From Myxococcales bacterium (lineage in GTDB: Bacteria > Myxococcota_A > UBA9160 > SZUA-336), in contig JABSQV010000016.1 of the NCBI GenBank assembly GCA_013215565.1, forward strand, positions 38,390-102,389: a stretch of 64,000 nt of DNA. The letters are read 5' to 3'. A model generated the notes under the pieces. It searched no databases, had not been told where the DNA came from, and worked only from the letters and a program-made list of their open reading frames with translations. A program made the translations under genes and the position numbers. The number at the start of each line of letters is the position of its first letter. Positions within the stretch are counted from its first letter, which is position 1. This document shows positions 1-8,300 of this stretch, one piece after another.

Positions 1-390
1 CCCCGGCTCGGAGTAGCCGATCGCAAAGTTGATCTCGCCTCCCAGAATCCTGGGAAGGAACTCCTTCCTGATCTCTTCGCTCCCGAAGTCCCGCAGTGTG
101 GGCCCCACGGTGTTCATGGTCAGGAACGGGAACGGGAACCCGGCCGCCTGGGCCTCGTCCGCAAACAGGTAGTTCTCGACCGGGGTCAACCCCCGGCCCC
201 CGTACTTCTCGGGCCAGGCCGCCGCGAGCCAGCCGTCCTCGCCCATCCTTCGCAGGGCTTCCCAGTAGAGCGGACCACCTCCCTCGTGGCCCTTCACCTC
301 GGACCGGAACTCGGGCGTCATGATCTTGCCGAAGTACTCGCGCACCTGACCGCGAAACTTCTTCTGGTCGGGAGACAGGTCTATGCGCAT
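1..390 (-). CDS. Acyl-CoA dehydrogenase, N-terminal part (runs off window)
   Basis: Flavin-dependent alpha,beta-dehydrogenation of an acyl-CoA. Reading leftwards from the ATG at 390, 130 codons are open to the window edge. They begin MRIDLSPDQKKFRGQVREYF and include the LAAAWPEKYGGRG stretch typical of the helical N-terminal domain. The last readable residues, GYSEPG, begin the family signature at the substrate and flavin site. The C-terminal two-thirds lie outside the window. The gene is divergent from the ferredoxin at 550, and the shared promoter region carries overlapping inverted repeats. Substrate is unknown; the thiolase/DUF35 context suggests a branched or polycyclic acyl-CoA (inference). 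Confidence 0.88.
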   Translation of the reverse strand, partial: MRIDLSPDQKKFRGQVREYFGKIMTPEFRSEVKGHEGGGPLYWEALRRMGEDGWLAAAWPEKYGGRGLTPVENYLFADEAQAAGFPFPFLTMNTVGPTLRDFGSEEIRKEFLPRILGGEINFAIGYSEPG

Positions 391-416
391 TCGCTTTCCT
401 CGTGCTCCGGTGGGAT

Positions 417-441
417 TGAAACGTGTTCTAATTCCGAATTA
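417..441. promoter_or_regulatory. Overlapping inverted repeats, possible TetR-type operator
   Basis: Two inverted repeats lie side by side in the divergent region between the acyl-CoA dehydrogenase and the ferredoxin. At 417-430 the minus strand reads TAGAACACGTTTCA, which fits the pattern TnnAACnnGTTnnA known for the KstR lipid/sterol repressor of actinobacteria. At 429-441 TAATTC-C-GAATTA is a perfect 6-1-6 palindrome. A half-copy (TAGAACACGGATTC, 5317-5330) lies in the next divergent region. No TetR gene is in the window, so the cognate regulator is unknown. Confidence 0.4.
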
Positions 442-549
442 TGCGGGCCGGCCCGTGGTGGTGTCCAGCGACCGTGGTAGGCTACCCGCCGGTCCCCGCC
501 TGGAAGGGCCGAGCGTGCCCGCGAATGGGCGCGGTGGAGGAGAGCAAGC

Positions 550-741
550 ATGAAGGTGATCGTCGACTACGACCTCTGCGAAGCAAACGCCATCTGCATG
601 CAGCAGGCGCCCGAGATCTTCGAAGTGGACGACGAGGACAACCTCAACGTGCTCCAGGAGGAGGTCCCGGAGTCGCTGCGAGAAAAGCTCGAGAATGCGG
701 TGCGGCTGTGCCCGCGCCAGGCACTCCGGATCGAGCGCTAG
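550..741 (+). CDS. Small 3Fe-4S-type ferredoxin
   Basis: A 63-residue acidic electron carrier. Cysteines sit at 10, 16 and 54, in the pattern C-x5-C ... CP, with alanine or other residues where the fourth ligand of a 4Fe-4S ferredoxin would be. This matches the short ferredoxins that feed cytochrome P450s and Rieske oxygenases. A purine-rich GGAGGAGAGC stretch precedes the ATG. It stands alone between the acyl-CoA dehydrogenase and the alcohol dehydrogenase, both on the other strand. A P450 in the window (47206-48471) could be a partner, but it is 46 kb away and this is inference. Confidence 0.85.
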   Translation: MKVIVDYDLCEANAICMQQAPEIFEVDDEDNLNVLQEEVPESLREKLENAVRLCPRQALRIER

Positions 742-800
742 CGCTTCCCCCGCCCGGCTCGCCGCTCAGCCGACCCGGGGCAGACCAGAGAGATCACGGC

Positions 801-1880
801 TCAGTCGAACTCGATCACGCTGCGGATGACCTCGCCCGCCTCGAGTTGCGCGAGCGCGTCGTTGACCTGGTCCAGTGAGATCCGCTGGCTGATCATGCCC
901 TCGAGATCGAGCTGACCTGCGCGCCAGAAGTCGAGCAGGCGCTTGAACTCGGTGCGGACGTCGGCGGATCCGTAGAAGCTGCCGATCAGGGCCTTCTCCT
1001 GGAAGAAGAGTTCGAAGCCCGAGAACTGCACCATCTCGTCGGCCCGCGCGACACCGACGATGATCGCCTTACCGCCGCGCCGGGCCGCGTCGTACGCGGC
1101 CCGCATCGTCTGCGCCAGGCCGATCGCCTCGAACGCGTAGTCGAAGCCGTCGCGCGCGGTCAGCGTCGTCTTTGCGTCCTGGAGATCCTCCGGCTTGACC
1201 GCGTGCGTCGCCCCGAAGCGGCGAGCGATCTCGAGCTTGGCGTCGAGTCGGTCCACGGCCACGATCACGGAGGCGCCCGCGATCCGCGCGCCCTGGATGA
1301 TCGACAGGCCCACCCCGCCGCAGCCGAAGACCACGACGGACGAACCTGCCTCTACCCGGGCCGTGTTAAGCGCGGCTCCGACCCCGGTCGTGATTCCGCA
1401 GCCGATCAGGGACGCCAGGTCCATCGGGACGTCCTTGGCAATCGGCACCGTCGCGATCGCCGGAATCACGGTCTCTTCGACAAAGGTCGGGGTCCCGGCG
1501 TTCCCGAAGACGGGATTCCCTTCGAGCCGCAGGGACGGATTCATCGCGGCCTGCATGGGACCGGTCCCACACAGGTTCGGCTGGCCGCCGAGGCAGAAGG
1601 GGCAGCCACCGCAGGGAGGCGACCAGGCCACCACGACGTGGTCGCCCTCGGACACGTTCGTAACCCCGTCGCCGACCGCGATCACCTCGCCGGCGCCCTC
1701 GTGTCCGAGCACGCTCGGCAGCGGTACGGGAATCGTCCCGTTCTGGAACGAGAGGTCGGAGTGACAGATCCCGGTGGCCCGGATCCGGACCCGGACCTGG
1801 TCGGGGCCCGGCCCGATCGCTTCCAGGTCGTCGCGAATTTCGAGTTTCTCCCCGGTCTTGCGGAGCAGCGCGCCCAGCAT
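801..1880 (-). CDS. Zinc-dependent alcohol dehydrogenase (MDR family)
   Basis: NAD(P)-dependent oxidation of an alcohol to an aldehyde, or the reverse. The 359-residue protein has the catalytic-zinc ligands Cys39 and His60-Glu61 (GHEGAGEV), four structural-zinc cysteines at 90, 93, 96 and 104, and the Rossmann motif GCGGVG in the second half. Length and the structural zinc loop match the class III-like alcohol dehydrogenases. It is transcribed in the same direction as the thiolase/DUF35 genes but separated from them by about 150 nt holding a short tandem repeat, so it may be a separate unit or the last gene of that operon. Substrate not determinable. Confidence 0.9.
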   Translation of the reverse strand: MLGALLRKTGEKLEIRDDLEAIGPGPDQVRVRIRATGICHSDLSFQNGTIPVPLPSVLGHEGAGEVIAVGDGVTNVSEGDHVVVAWSPPCGGCPFCLGGQPNLCGTGPMQAAMNPSLRLEGNPVFGNAGTPTFVEETVIPAIATVPIAKDVPMDLASLIGCGITTGVGAALNTARVEAGSSVVVFGCGGVGLSIIQGARIAGASVIVAVDRLDAKLEIARRFGATHAVKPEDLQDAKTTLTARDGFDYAFEAIGLAQTMRAAYDAARRGGKAIIVGVARADEMVQFSGFELFFQEKALIGSFYGSADVRTEFKRLLDFWRAGQLDLEGMISQRISLDQVNDALAQLEAGEVIRSVIEFD

Positions 1881-1974
1881 GGCTCAGAACTCCCGCAACA
1901 AGGAAAGGTCCGGTTCGCGATTCGTCATGGTCCGTGATCCTCCCAGGGGCACGAGTAGAACAGCTTCGATTTCC

Positions 1975-2020
1975 GCAGGCAAGATCGCTGCAGGCTTTCT
2001 GCAGGCAAGATCGCTGCAGG
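1975..2020. repeat. Two direct copies of a 20-nt repeat, period 26
   Basis: The same 20 bases (GCAGGCAAGATCGCTGCAGG) occur at 1975-1994 and again at 2001-2020, separated by 6 nt. Each ends in a CTGCAG palindrome. The pair sits between the stop of the thiolase-like gene (2035) and the start of the alcohol dehydrogenase (1880). It might be a local duplication or a protein-binding site; no function is shown. Confidence 0.8.
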
Positions 2021-2034
2021 TCGGACGCTCCGGT

Positions 2035-3192
2035 TCAGGGCTTCTCGCTCGAGACGGCCCACATCGAGAAGAACTGGGAGCCGCCGCCGTAGGCATGTCC
2101 GAGCGCGAGACGGGCACCGTCGATCTGGTGTTCGCCCGCGTCCCCCCGCACCTGAATCGCGGCCTCGGCGAAGCGGACCATGCCGGAAGCCCCGATCGCG
2201 TTCGACGAGAGCACGCCGCCCGAACAGTTCACGGGCATGTCCCCATCCAGCATGGTCGCGCCCGACTCGACCATCTTCCAGCCCGTCCCCTCCTCGGCAA
2301 AGCCCAGGTTCTCCAGCCACATGGGCTCGAACCAGCTGAACGGCACGTAGATCTCGGCCATGTCGAAGTCGCGCCGCGGATCCGTGATCCCGGCCTGGGC
2401 GTAGAGATCGCGCGCGCAGTCGCGTCCCGCGCGTGGATTCACTTCGTCGCGGCCCGCAAACATGGTGGGCTCGGAGCGCATCGCGGTCCCGCGCACCCAG
2501 GCCACGGAACGACCGGAACGCTCGGCATTGCGCTCGTCCGCGAGCACCATCGCGCAGGCGCCGTCTGAGGAAGGGCAACTCTCCAGAAAACGGATCGGTT
2601 CCCAGAGCATCGGAGACTGTTCGATTTGTTCGGGCGTGACGCCCGGAATCTGCAGATGGGCGTACGGATTCTTGAGCGCGTTCAGGCGATCCTTGTAGGC
2701 GACCAGAATTCCGATGTTGTCCGGAGCCTTCGACCGATGGATGTACTCGCGGATGTGGGGAGCGAAGTATCCGCCCGCGCCCGCATTCACGTGAACCTGA
2801 AAGGGCTGCTTCAGCGAGAGTGCCCACATCGCATTCGACTCGGACTGCTTCTCGAACGAGACCGTGAGGACGCGTTCGTGGATCTTCGCCTGCACCAGCG
2901 AAGCCGCGACGATCGCGGTCGCTCCCCCGACGCTGCCCGCCGTATGCACGCGCAAGATCGGCTTTCCCACAGCCCCAAGCGCATCCGCAAGGTAGAGCTC
3001 GGGCATCATCACGCCCTCGAACATGTCGGGCGCCTTTCCGATCACGATTGCATCGATGTCCTTCCACTCGAGGCCGGCATCCTCGAGCGCACGCAGCGCG
3101 GCCTCGCGGACCAGCCCGGCGATCGAAAGGTCTCCGCGTTTGGCCGCGTAGCGAGTCTGTCCGATCCCGATGACTCCGCAGAGTTCGGCCAT
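2035..3192 (-). CDS. Thiolase-fold lipid-transfer-type protein without the nucleophilic cysteine
   Basis: A 385-residue thiolase-superfamily protein. The region that should hold the nucleophile (CxSGG) reads TAGSVGGA, so the cysteine is replaced. The C-terminal GHPxGASG motif reads SSNAIGASG, replacing the histidine, while LALGHAYGGG is retained near the end. This is the state seen in SCP-x/Ltp-type thiolase-like proteins. Some of these, such as Ltp2, act with a DUF35 partner as retro-aldolases on sterol side chains. The stop side faces the alcohol dehydrogenase; the start abuts the stop of the next thiolase-like gene (one shared base), and two DUF35 genes follow upstream, so four genes form one operon. 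Aldolase function is inference. Confidence 0.82.
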   Translation of the reverse strand: MAELCGVIGIGQTRYAAKRGDLSIAGLVREAALRALEDAGLEWKDIDAIVIGKAPDMFEGVMMPELYLADALGAVGKPILRVHTAGSVGGATAIVAASLVQAKIHERVLTVSFEKQSESNAMWALSLKQPFQVHVNAGAGGYFAPHIREYIHRSKAPDNIGILVAYKDRLNALKNPYAHLQIPGVTPEQIEQSPMLWEPIRFLESCPSSDGACAMVLADERNAERSGRSVAWVRGTAMRSEPTMFAGRDEVNPRAGRDCARDLYAQAGITDPRRDFDMAEIYVPFSWFEPMWLENLGFAEEGTGWKMVESGATMLDGDMPVNCSGGVLSSNAIGASGMVRFAEAAIQVRGDAGEHQIDGARLALGHAYGGGSQFFSMWAVSSEKP

Positions 3193-4244
3193 CAGTCCGC
3201 CTCGAGCAGGCAGACCAGGTTCTGCTGCAAACAGGGGCCAGAGGTCGCGTGCGCCAGGGCGCGTGACGCTTCGCCCTCCCTAATGCTGCGCGCAGCCTCG
3301 CCAATCCGTACCAGCCCGGCGGCCATCACGACGTTGGCTCCGAGGGCGCCACCCGAAGGGTTGACTCTCACCCCCGCGTCCAGCGAGAGCGCTTCCCGCA
3401 GGATCAGTTCCTGCGACGTGAACGGGGCGTGGAGTTCCGCGACCTCGGGCGGGACACTCCCAAGCCCTGCCTTCTCCGCCGCCAGCCGGGTGGAGGGCGA
3501 GGTCGCCAGGTCGCGAAGGCCGAGCGCGTGCGGCTCGATGCGGTGGTCGATGCCCCGGATCCAGGCCGGTCGATCGCAGACCTTGCGCGCGAGATCTCCG
3601 GCTGCGAGCACGACCGCCGCGGCTCCGTCGGAGATCGGCGCGCAATCATGCACGCGAAGCGGAGAGACCAGGTAGTCCCGGGCCAGCAGTTCGTCGACCC
3701 CGGAAGGGTCCCGCTGGTGCGCACCCGGGTTCGCGGCCGCGTCGCGGCGACTTCTGGCCGCGACCTCGGCCAGATCGCGCTCGCTGGCCTTGCCGCTCTC
3801 GAGCAGAACACGCGCCTGGATCGCTGCCAGGCTCACCGTGTCGGGCCAGAGCGGCGCCAGATAGTAGGGATCGAGTTGCAGGGTCAGCACGTCTCGGATC
3901 TCGCCCGGAGAGGACTTGCCAAAACCAAAGACAAGCGCGGAATCGGCCATGCCGCACTGGATCTTGGCCCAGGCCTCGTAGAGCGCCCACGCGGCATCCA
4001 TCTCGACGTGCGACTCGACGATCGGGGGCCAGGCACCGAGCGCATCGACGGCGGAGACGAAAGAGAAGGCCTGACCGGCGAGGTAGTCGCAGCTTCCGGA
4101 GCAGGTGAACCCGATCTCGTGGCGCGGAATTCCCGAAGCTTCGACGGCCTGCGTCACGACCGGCATCAGGATCTCGACCTCGTTGCGGGCGGGCTCCCGG
4201 CGAGCCGCCGACTGCGCGAACGAAACCACCGCGACCTCACGCAC
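3192..4244 (-). CDS. Second thiolase-fold protein, degenerate active site
   Basis: A 350-residue partner-like member of the thiolase superfamily. Where the nucleophile would be it reads ESHVEMDAAWAL, with no cysteine, and the later HPxGASG motif is NPSGGALGANVVMAAG, so the catalytic histidine is missing too. It keeps the C-terminal ALAHATSGP segment. Such divergent subunits commonly pair with another thiolase-like chain. It overlaps the downstream DUF35 gene (4237-4743) by 8 nt and the other thiolase-like gene by 1 nt, which points to tight co-translation. The likely product is a subunit of a thiolase-like/DUF35 complex acting on a CoA thioester (inference). Confidence 0.78.
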   Translation of the reverse strand: MREVAVVSFAQSAARREPARNEVEILMPVVTQAVEASGIPRHEIGFTCSGSCDYLAGQAFSFVSAVDALGAWPPIVESHVEMDAAWALYEAWAKIQCGMADSALVFGFGKSSPGEIRDVLTLQLDPYYLAPLWPDTVSLAAIQARVLLESGKASERDLAEVAARSRRDAAANPGAHQRDPSGVDELLARDYLVSPLRVHDCAPISDGAAAVVLAAGDLARKVCDRPAWIRGIDHRIEPHALGLRDLATSPSTRLAAEKAGLGSVPPEVAELHAPFTSQELILREALSLDAGVRVNPSGGALGANVVMAAGLVRIGEAARSIREGEASRALAHATSGPCLQQNLVCLLEAD

Positions 4245-4743
4245 TGGATTCTCTCCGGAACGACTCGATCGGCACGTCGGGCTCCCCAGACGGCTCGAAG
4301 TAGCGGATGTTCTCGAACGAGTAGTCCCAGTCCGCCCGGTTCTTCCAGACTGCGCGCAGGCGCATCCCCATTCGAACCTCGCTCGGTTCGCAGCCCGACA
4401 CGACGTGCAGGCAAGTCTGATCGGCGCCGTCGAGCAGGATGATGGCCGCTACGAAGGGTGGGGAGACCTCGGATCCCGGGATCGGCAAGTGCACCACGGT
4501 AAAGCTCCGCAACGTGCCGTGGTCCGAAACCTCGATCTCTCCTTCGGTCGGTACGCCGTGCGTCGGGCTCGATCCGCGCGGCGGCACGTAAACCGCTCCC
4601 GAGACCGGACAGCGCTGGCCCAGGATGCGTCCTTGCTTCATGCCGCGTAGGAAGATCGTGCTGGCGGTCCCGGGCGTGTACTCGTACTCGAGCGAGATCG
4701 GCGTGATGATCGTCTCGATCTTGTCGGGAAGCTTCTCGGTCAC
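4237..4743 (-). CDS. DUF35 OB-fold protein (acyl-CoA-binding partner of thiolase-like enzymes)
   Basis: A 168-residue protein from a GTG at 4743. That start is chosen because it overlaps the preceding gene's TGA as GTGA, and the residues upstream in this frame are low-complexity and unlike the family. DUF35 proteins have an N-terminal rubredoxin-like zinc ribbon and a C-terminal OB fold. Here the ribbon region (GRILGQRCPVSGAVYVPPRG) keeps one cysteine, so zinc binding is doubtful. The OB fold is clear in VVHLPIPG...PPFVAAIILLDGAD. It lies between the second DUF35 gene and the two thiolase-like genes, matching the known DUF35-thiolase partnership. Confidence 0.8.
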   Translation of the reverse strand: MTEKLPDKIETIITPISLEYEYTPGTASTIFLRGMKQGRILGQRCPVSGAVYVPPRGSSPTHGVPTEGEIEVSDHGTLRSFTVVHLPIPGSEVSPPFVAAIILLDGADQTCLHVVSGCEPSEVRMGMRLRAVWKNRADWDYSFENIRYFEPSGEPDVPIESFRRESSA

Positions 4744-5201
4744 GACGCATCCTCCGGCTCGAAGCACTCGATGTCCCGGATATGTCCCACGCGCTCGGCT
4801 CGCCAGCGCACCTTGACGCGCCCACCGCTTCGCATTCTCGATTCGCTCCCGGCATCGACGGCGTGAAGCATCGGAACGTCGGCTCCGTCGAGCCGGATCA
4901 GGGCCCACGCAAATGGGCGGTCGAGCGGGTGCTTCTCGCGCGGAACCTGGACCCAGGACCAACTGACGACCTCTCCGGCATCACCTACCTCGACGAACTC
5001 GTCGAGGCTCTCGCTGGTCAGCGGATCGTATTCCGTCGGGGGGACGAGGACGCGTCCGTCGCTCATGCGGATCCCCTCGATCCGCCGCTGCAGAAGCCCC
5101 ATCAAGAAGCGTCCGACGACAGGGCCGACCGAGCGGGTGTAATCGAATTCGAGCTTGAAGCGGGCGCTCAGCGTCTCTTCTGGACCCAGGTCCTGCGACA
5201 C
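4740..5201 (-). CDS. DUF35 OB-fold protein, no zinc-ribbon cysteines
   Basis: A 153-residue first gene of the thiolase/DUF35 operon. It has the same layout as the next gene: an N-terminal arm, then GRVLVPPTEYDPLT in the place of the zinc ribbon, then an OB fold (PFAWALIRLDGADVPMLHAVD). No cysteine is present in the ribbon segment, so the metal site is lost. Two DUF35 proteins with two thiolase-like chains suggest either one hetero-oligomer or two parallel pairs. The intergenic space before the divergent oxidoreductase at 5371 contains half of the putative operator seen at 417-430. Confidence 0.75.
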   Translation of the reverse strand: MSQDLGPEETLSARFKLEFDYTRSVGPVVGRFLMGLLQRRIEGIRMSDGRVLVPPTEYDPLTSESLDEFVEVGDAGEVVSWSWVQVPREKHPLDRPFAWALIRLDGADVPMLHAVDAGSESRMRSGGRVKVRWRAERVGHIRDIECFEPEDAS

Positions 5202-5370
5202 GATGCTGTCCTCTCACCGACATCCGGGAAGATCGAGCGACAGGCGCTCCGTTTCTCGCCTGAACTGCACCAGAATCACCAACAGGCTGCGCCAGAACCT
5301 TCCCGCGGCGACGGATTAGAACACGGATTCGGGCTAAGCTCCAGCACCCCCGCCGACCGTTAAGCAGGGT

Positions 5371-8300
5371 ATGTCGTACTCCCCGGCGGAAGAGCCTGCC
5401 GTCTGGGCTCGCTACACGCAGGACGGAGGACGCGTCCACCTGACGGGCCTCGAGGCTCTGGTGCGCCTGCCGATCGAGCAGGTACGGGCCGATCGCGCTG
5501 CGGGCCGACGCGTCGCCGCCCTGATCTCCGGATACCCGGGCTCGCCTGTGGCGGGTCTCGACCGAACGCTCGACTCGCTGCGTCCGCTGCTCGAACGTTA
5601 CGACGTCCGACTCGAACACGGACTCAACGAAGAACTCGCGGCCGGCGTCATCGGCGGAACCCAACTACTCGACCTCTTCCCCCACTCCCACTACGACGGG
5701 GTTCTCGGGATCTGGTTCGGGAAGGCGCCGGGCCTTGACCGCGCGCTCGATTCGATCCGGCACGCGAACTTCATGGGGACTTCGCGTTTCGGAGCCGCGC
5801 TCGCGATCGTGGGCGACGACCCTTCGTGCAAGAGTTCCTCGATCCCGAGTCACTCCGAGCACGCGGCCGCCCACGCGATGATGCCGCTCTTCGCGCCCTC
5901 GGACGCGCTCGATGCGCTCGAACTCGGCCGGCTCGCGTTCGGGCTCTCGCGCTACGCGGGTCTCTGGGTCGCGCTGAAGATCACCGCCGACATCGCCGAC
6001 GGCGGCGGAATCTTCGAGCTGCCCGCAACCCGCCCTGAACCGGCGCTTCCGAAATTCAGAGTCGGCGACCCCGAAGGCGGCCGCAGCTTCGAGAAGCGCT
6101 TCGACCCGCGCCTGCTGCCCCCACACGTAAACGAAATCGAATACGCCCTCTTCTACGAGCGGCTCGAAGCCGCGCGACGCTACGTCTACGCCAACAAGAT
6201 CGACCGGATCGAGGTCCGGGGCCCGCGCGACGCGATCGGGCTGGTCGCTTCCGGGAGGCTGATCCGCGAACTTCGCACGGCGCTCGAGCGGCTCGGGCTC
6301 ACCGACTTCACGCTCCGCGAGAAGGGAATTCGGCTGATGTCGATTCGGGCGATCTGGCCGCTCGAGCCCCGGCGCCTCCGAGAGTTCGCGGAGGGGCTCG
6401 ATGAACTCGTGGTCGTCGACGAGCGTCGGGGCTTTCTCGAGGAACAGCTACGGGCCGTCCTCTTCAACGAGATCGACCATCCGCGCGTCCTGGGCCAGTT
6501 CCGCGAGACGGGAGCGCCCTGGCTGGCCCGACACGCGGAGGTGACAGCCGAGACGCTCGCGATCGACCTCGGGCGATACCTGGCCGATCGGCTTGAAAGT
6601 CCGGAATTCGCCGAGCGGGCAGCGCGGCTTCAGGCTCGCACGCGCGCGACCGAGCGCGAAATCAGCCTCGTCCGTGCTCCACACTTCTGCAGCGGGTGCT
6701 CACACAGCAACTCGACGAGGCTTCCCGAGGGCGCGATCGCGGGAGGCGGCATCGGCTGCCACGCCATGGCGCTGCTCATGAACCGGGAGGTCCGCTTCAT
6801 CGGGGCGATGGGCTCGGAGGGTTCCCCCTGGATCGGCCTCGCACCCTACTGCGACACGCCACACCTGTTTCAGAATCTCGGCGACGGAACCTACTTCCAT
6901 TCGGGTCGGCTGGCAGTACGTGCGGCCGCAGAAGCGGGCACGAACGTCACCTACAAGATTCTCTACAACTCCGCAGTCGGGATGACGGGCGGCCAGCACC
7001 CCGTGGGAAGCAAGCCGGTCTCGGAACTCGTCCGGGATCTTCTCTCCGACGGCGTCAGAAGAGTGATCGCGGTCAGCAGCGACCCGGAACTACGCAAACT
7101 CTCCGCGAACAACAAACGTGTCGAGTGCATCGGACGAGAGGGCTGGCCGGACGCCCAAGTGAGGATCGCGCGCGAAGCCGGCGTCACCGCATTGGTCTAC
7201 GACCAACTCTGCGCGAATCAGAAACAGAGACTGGAGCGCCGGGGCATTCTCCCGAGACCCGCGAAGCGGATCGAAATCAACGCCGACGTGTGCGAGGGAT
7301 GCGGAGACTGCGTTTCGGTTTCGACCTGTTCCGCACTGCTCCCCGTGAACACGCCACTCGGCCGCAAGACCCGCGTGAACACGACGCTCTGCAGTGACGA
7401 CCGGAGTTGTCTCTCCGGTGACTGTCCGGCCTTTCTCGAACTCGCCACGCCGCGACTCGCGGAGGCCACTCCCGAACGCTGGATCGCAGACAAGCTGCCG
7501 GAACCGGAACAGCAACCGTGGGAGCGCGATCGCTTCTCGATCTACATGGTCGGTATCGGCAGCACGGGCGTGGTCAGCGTCAACGCGTTGATTCTGCGCG
7601 CGGCCGAACACGAGGGACTCTTCGCGCTTCACCTCGACCAGACCGGGCTCGCGCAACGCGGTGGAAAAGTCGTGTCCCATACGATCCTGACTCGACAAGC
7701 GGCAGTCGGTAGCCCGCGCGTCGGCTGGGGCTGCGCGGATTCCGTCCTCGCGTTCGACCCGATCGGGGCCAGCGACGCCCGCGGGCTGCTCCAGTTGAAC
7801 GCGCAGCGCAGCCTGGCGATCGTCCACACCAACATCACGCCCACGGCTTCGATGATCGGTGCTCCCGAGCTCGACGTGCCCGAGGTCCGGAGCTTTGCCG
7901 ACGCGCTCCGCCGCCACACGCACAAGCTGGTCGAGGTCCCGGCCCAGGAACTGGCAGAAGCGGTGTTCGGAGAAACGCTGGCCGCGAACGTGATCCTGCT
8001 CGGCGTCGCCGTCCAGAGCGGCGCCTTCCCACTCTCGGCGGCGAGTTTCGAACGCGCGATCCGGGACCGGGGCGTCGCGGTGGAGTCCAACCTGGTCGCG
8101 TTCGGCCTCGGTCGATCGCTGGCCCTCGATCCCGGACTCTCGGACCGGATCCTGGCAGACGCCCGCCCGCCGTCGATCGGCGACGAGGGAGATCCCGACC
8201 GCGCGCACGAGCGGCTCGGCCGGGACTGGAGCCGCTTCGAGTCGGCGCTCTCGCGCTTCGAGGCATCTCCGCTCCGGGACAAACTGCGCCGACGCACCGC

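Noticed and set aside
1884..2117. Possible 77-residue protein between the alcohol dehydrogenase and thiolase-like gene
   Set aside because: Frame crosses the repeat and the end of the thiolase-like gene; no start site or motif.
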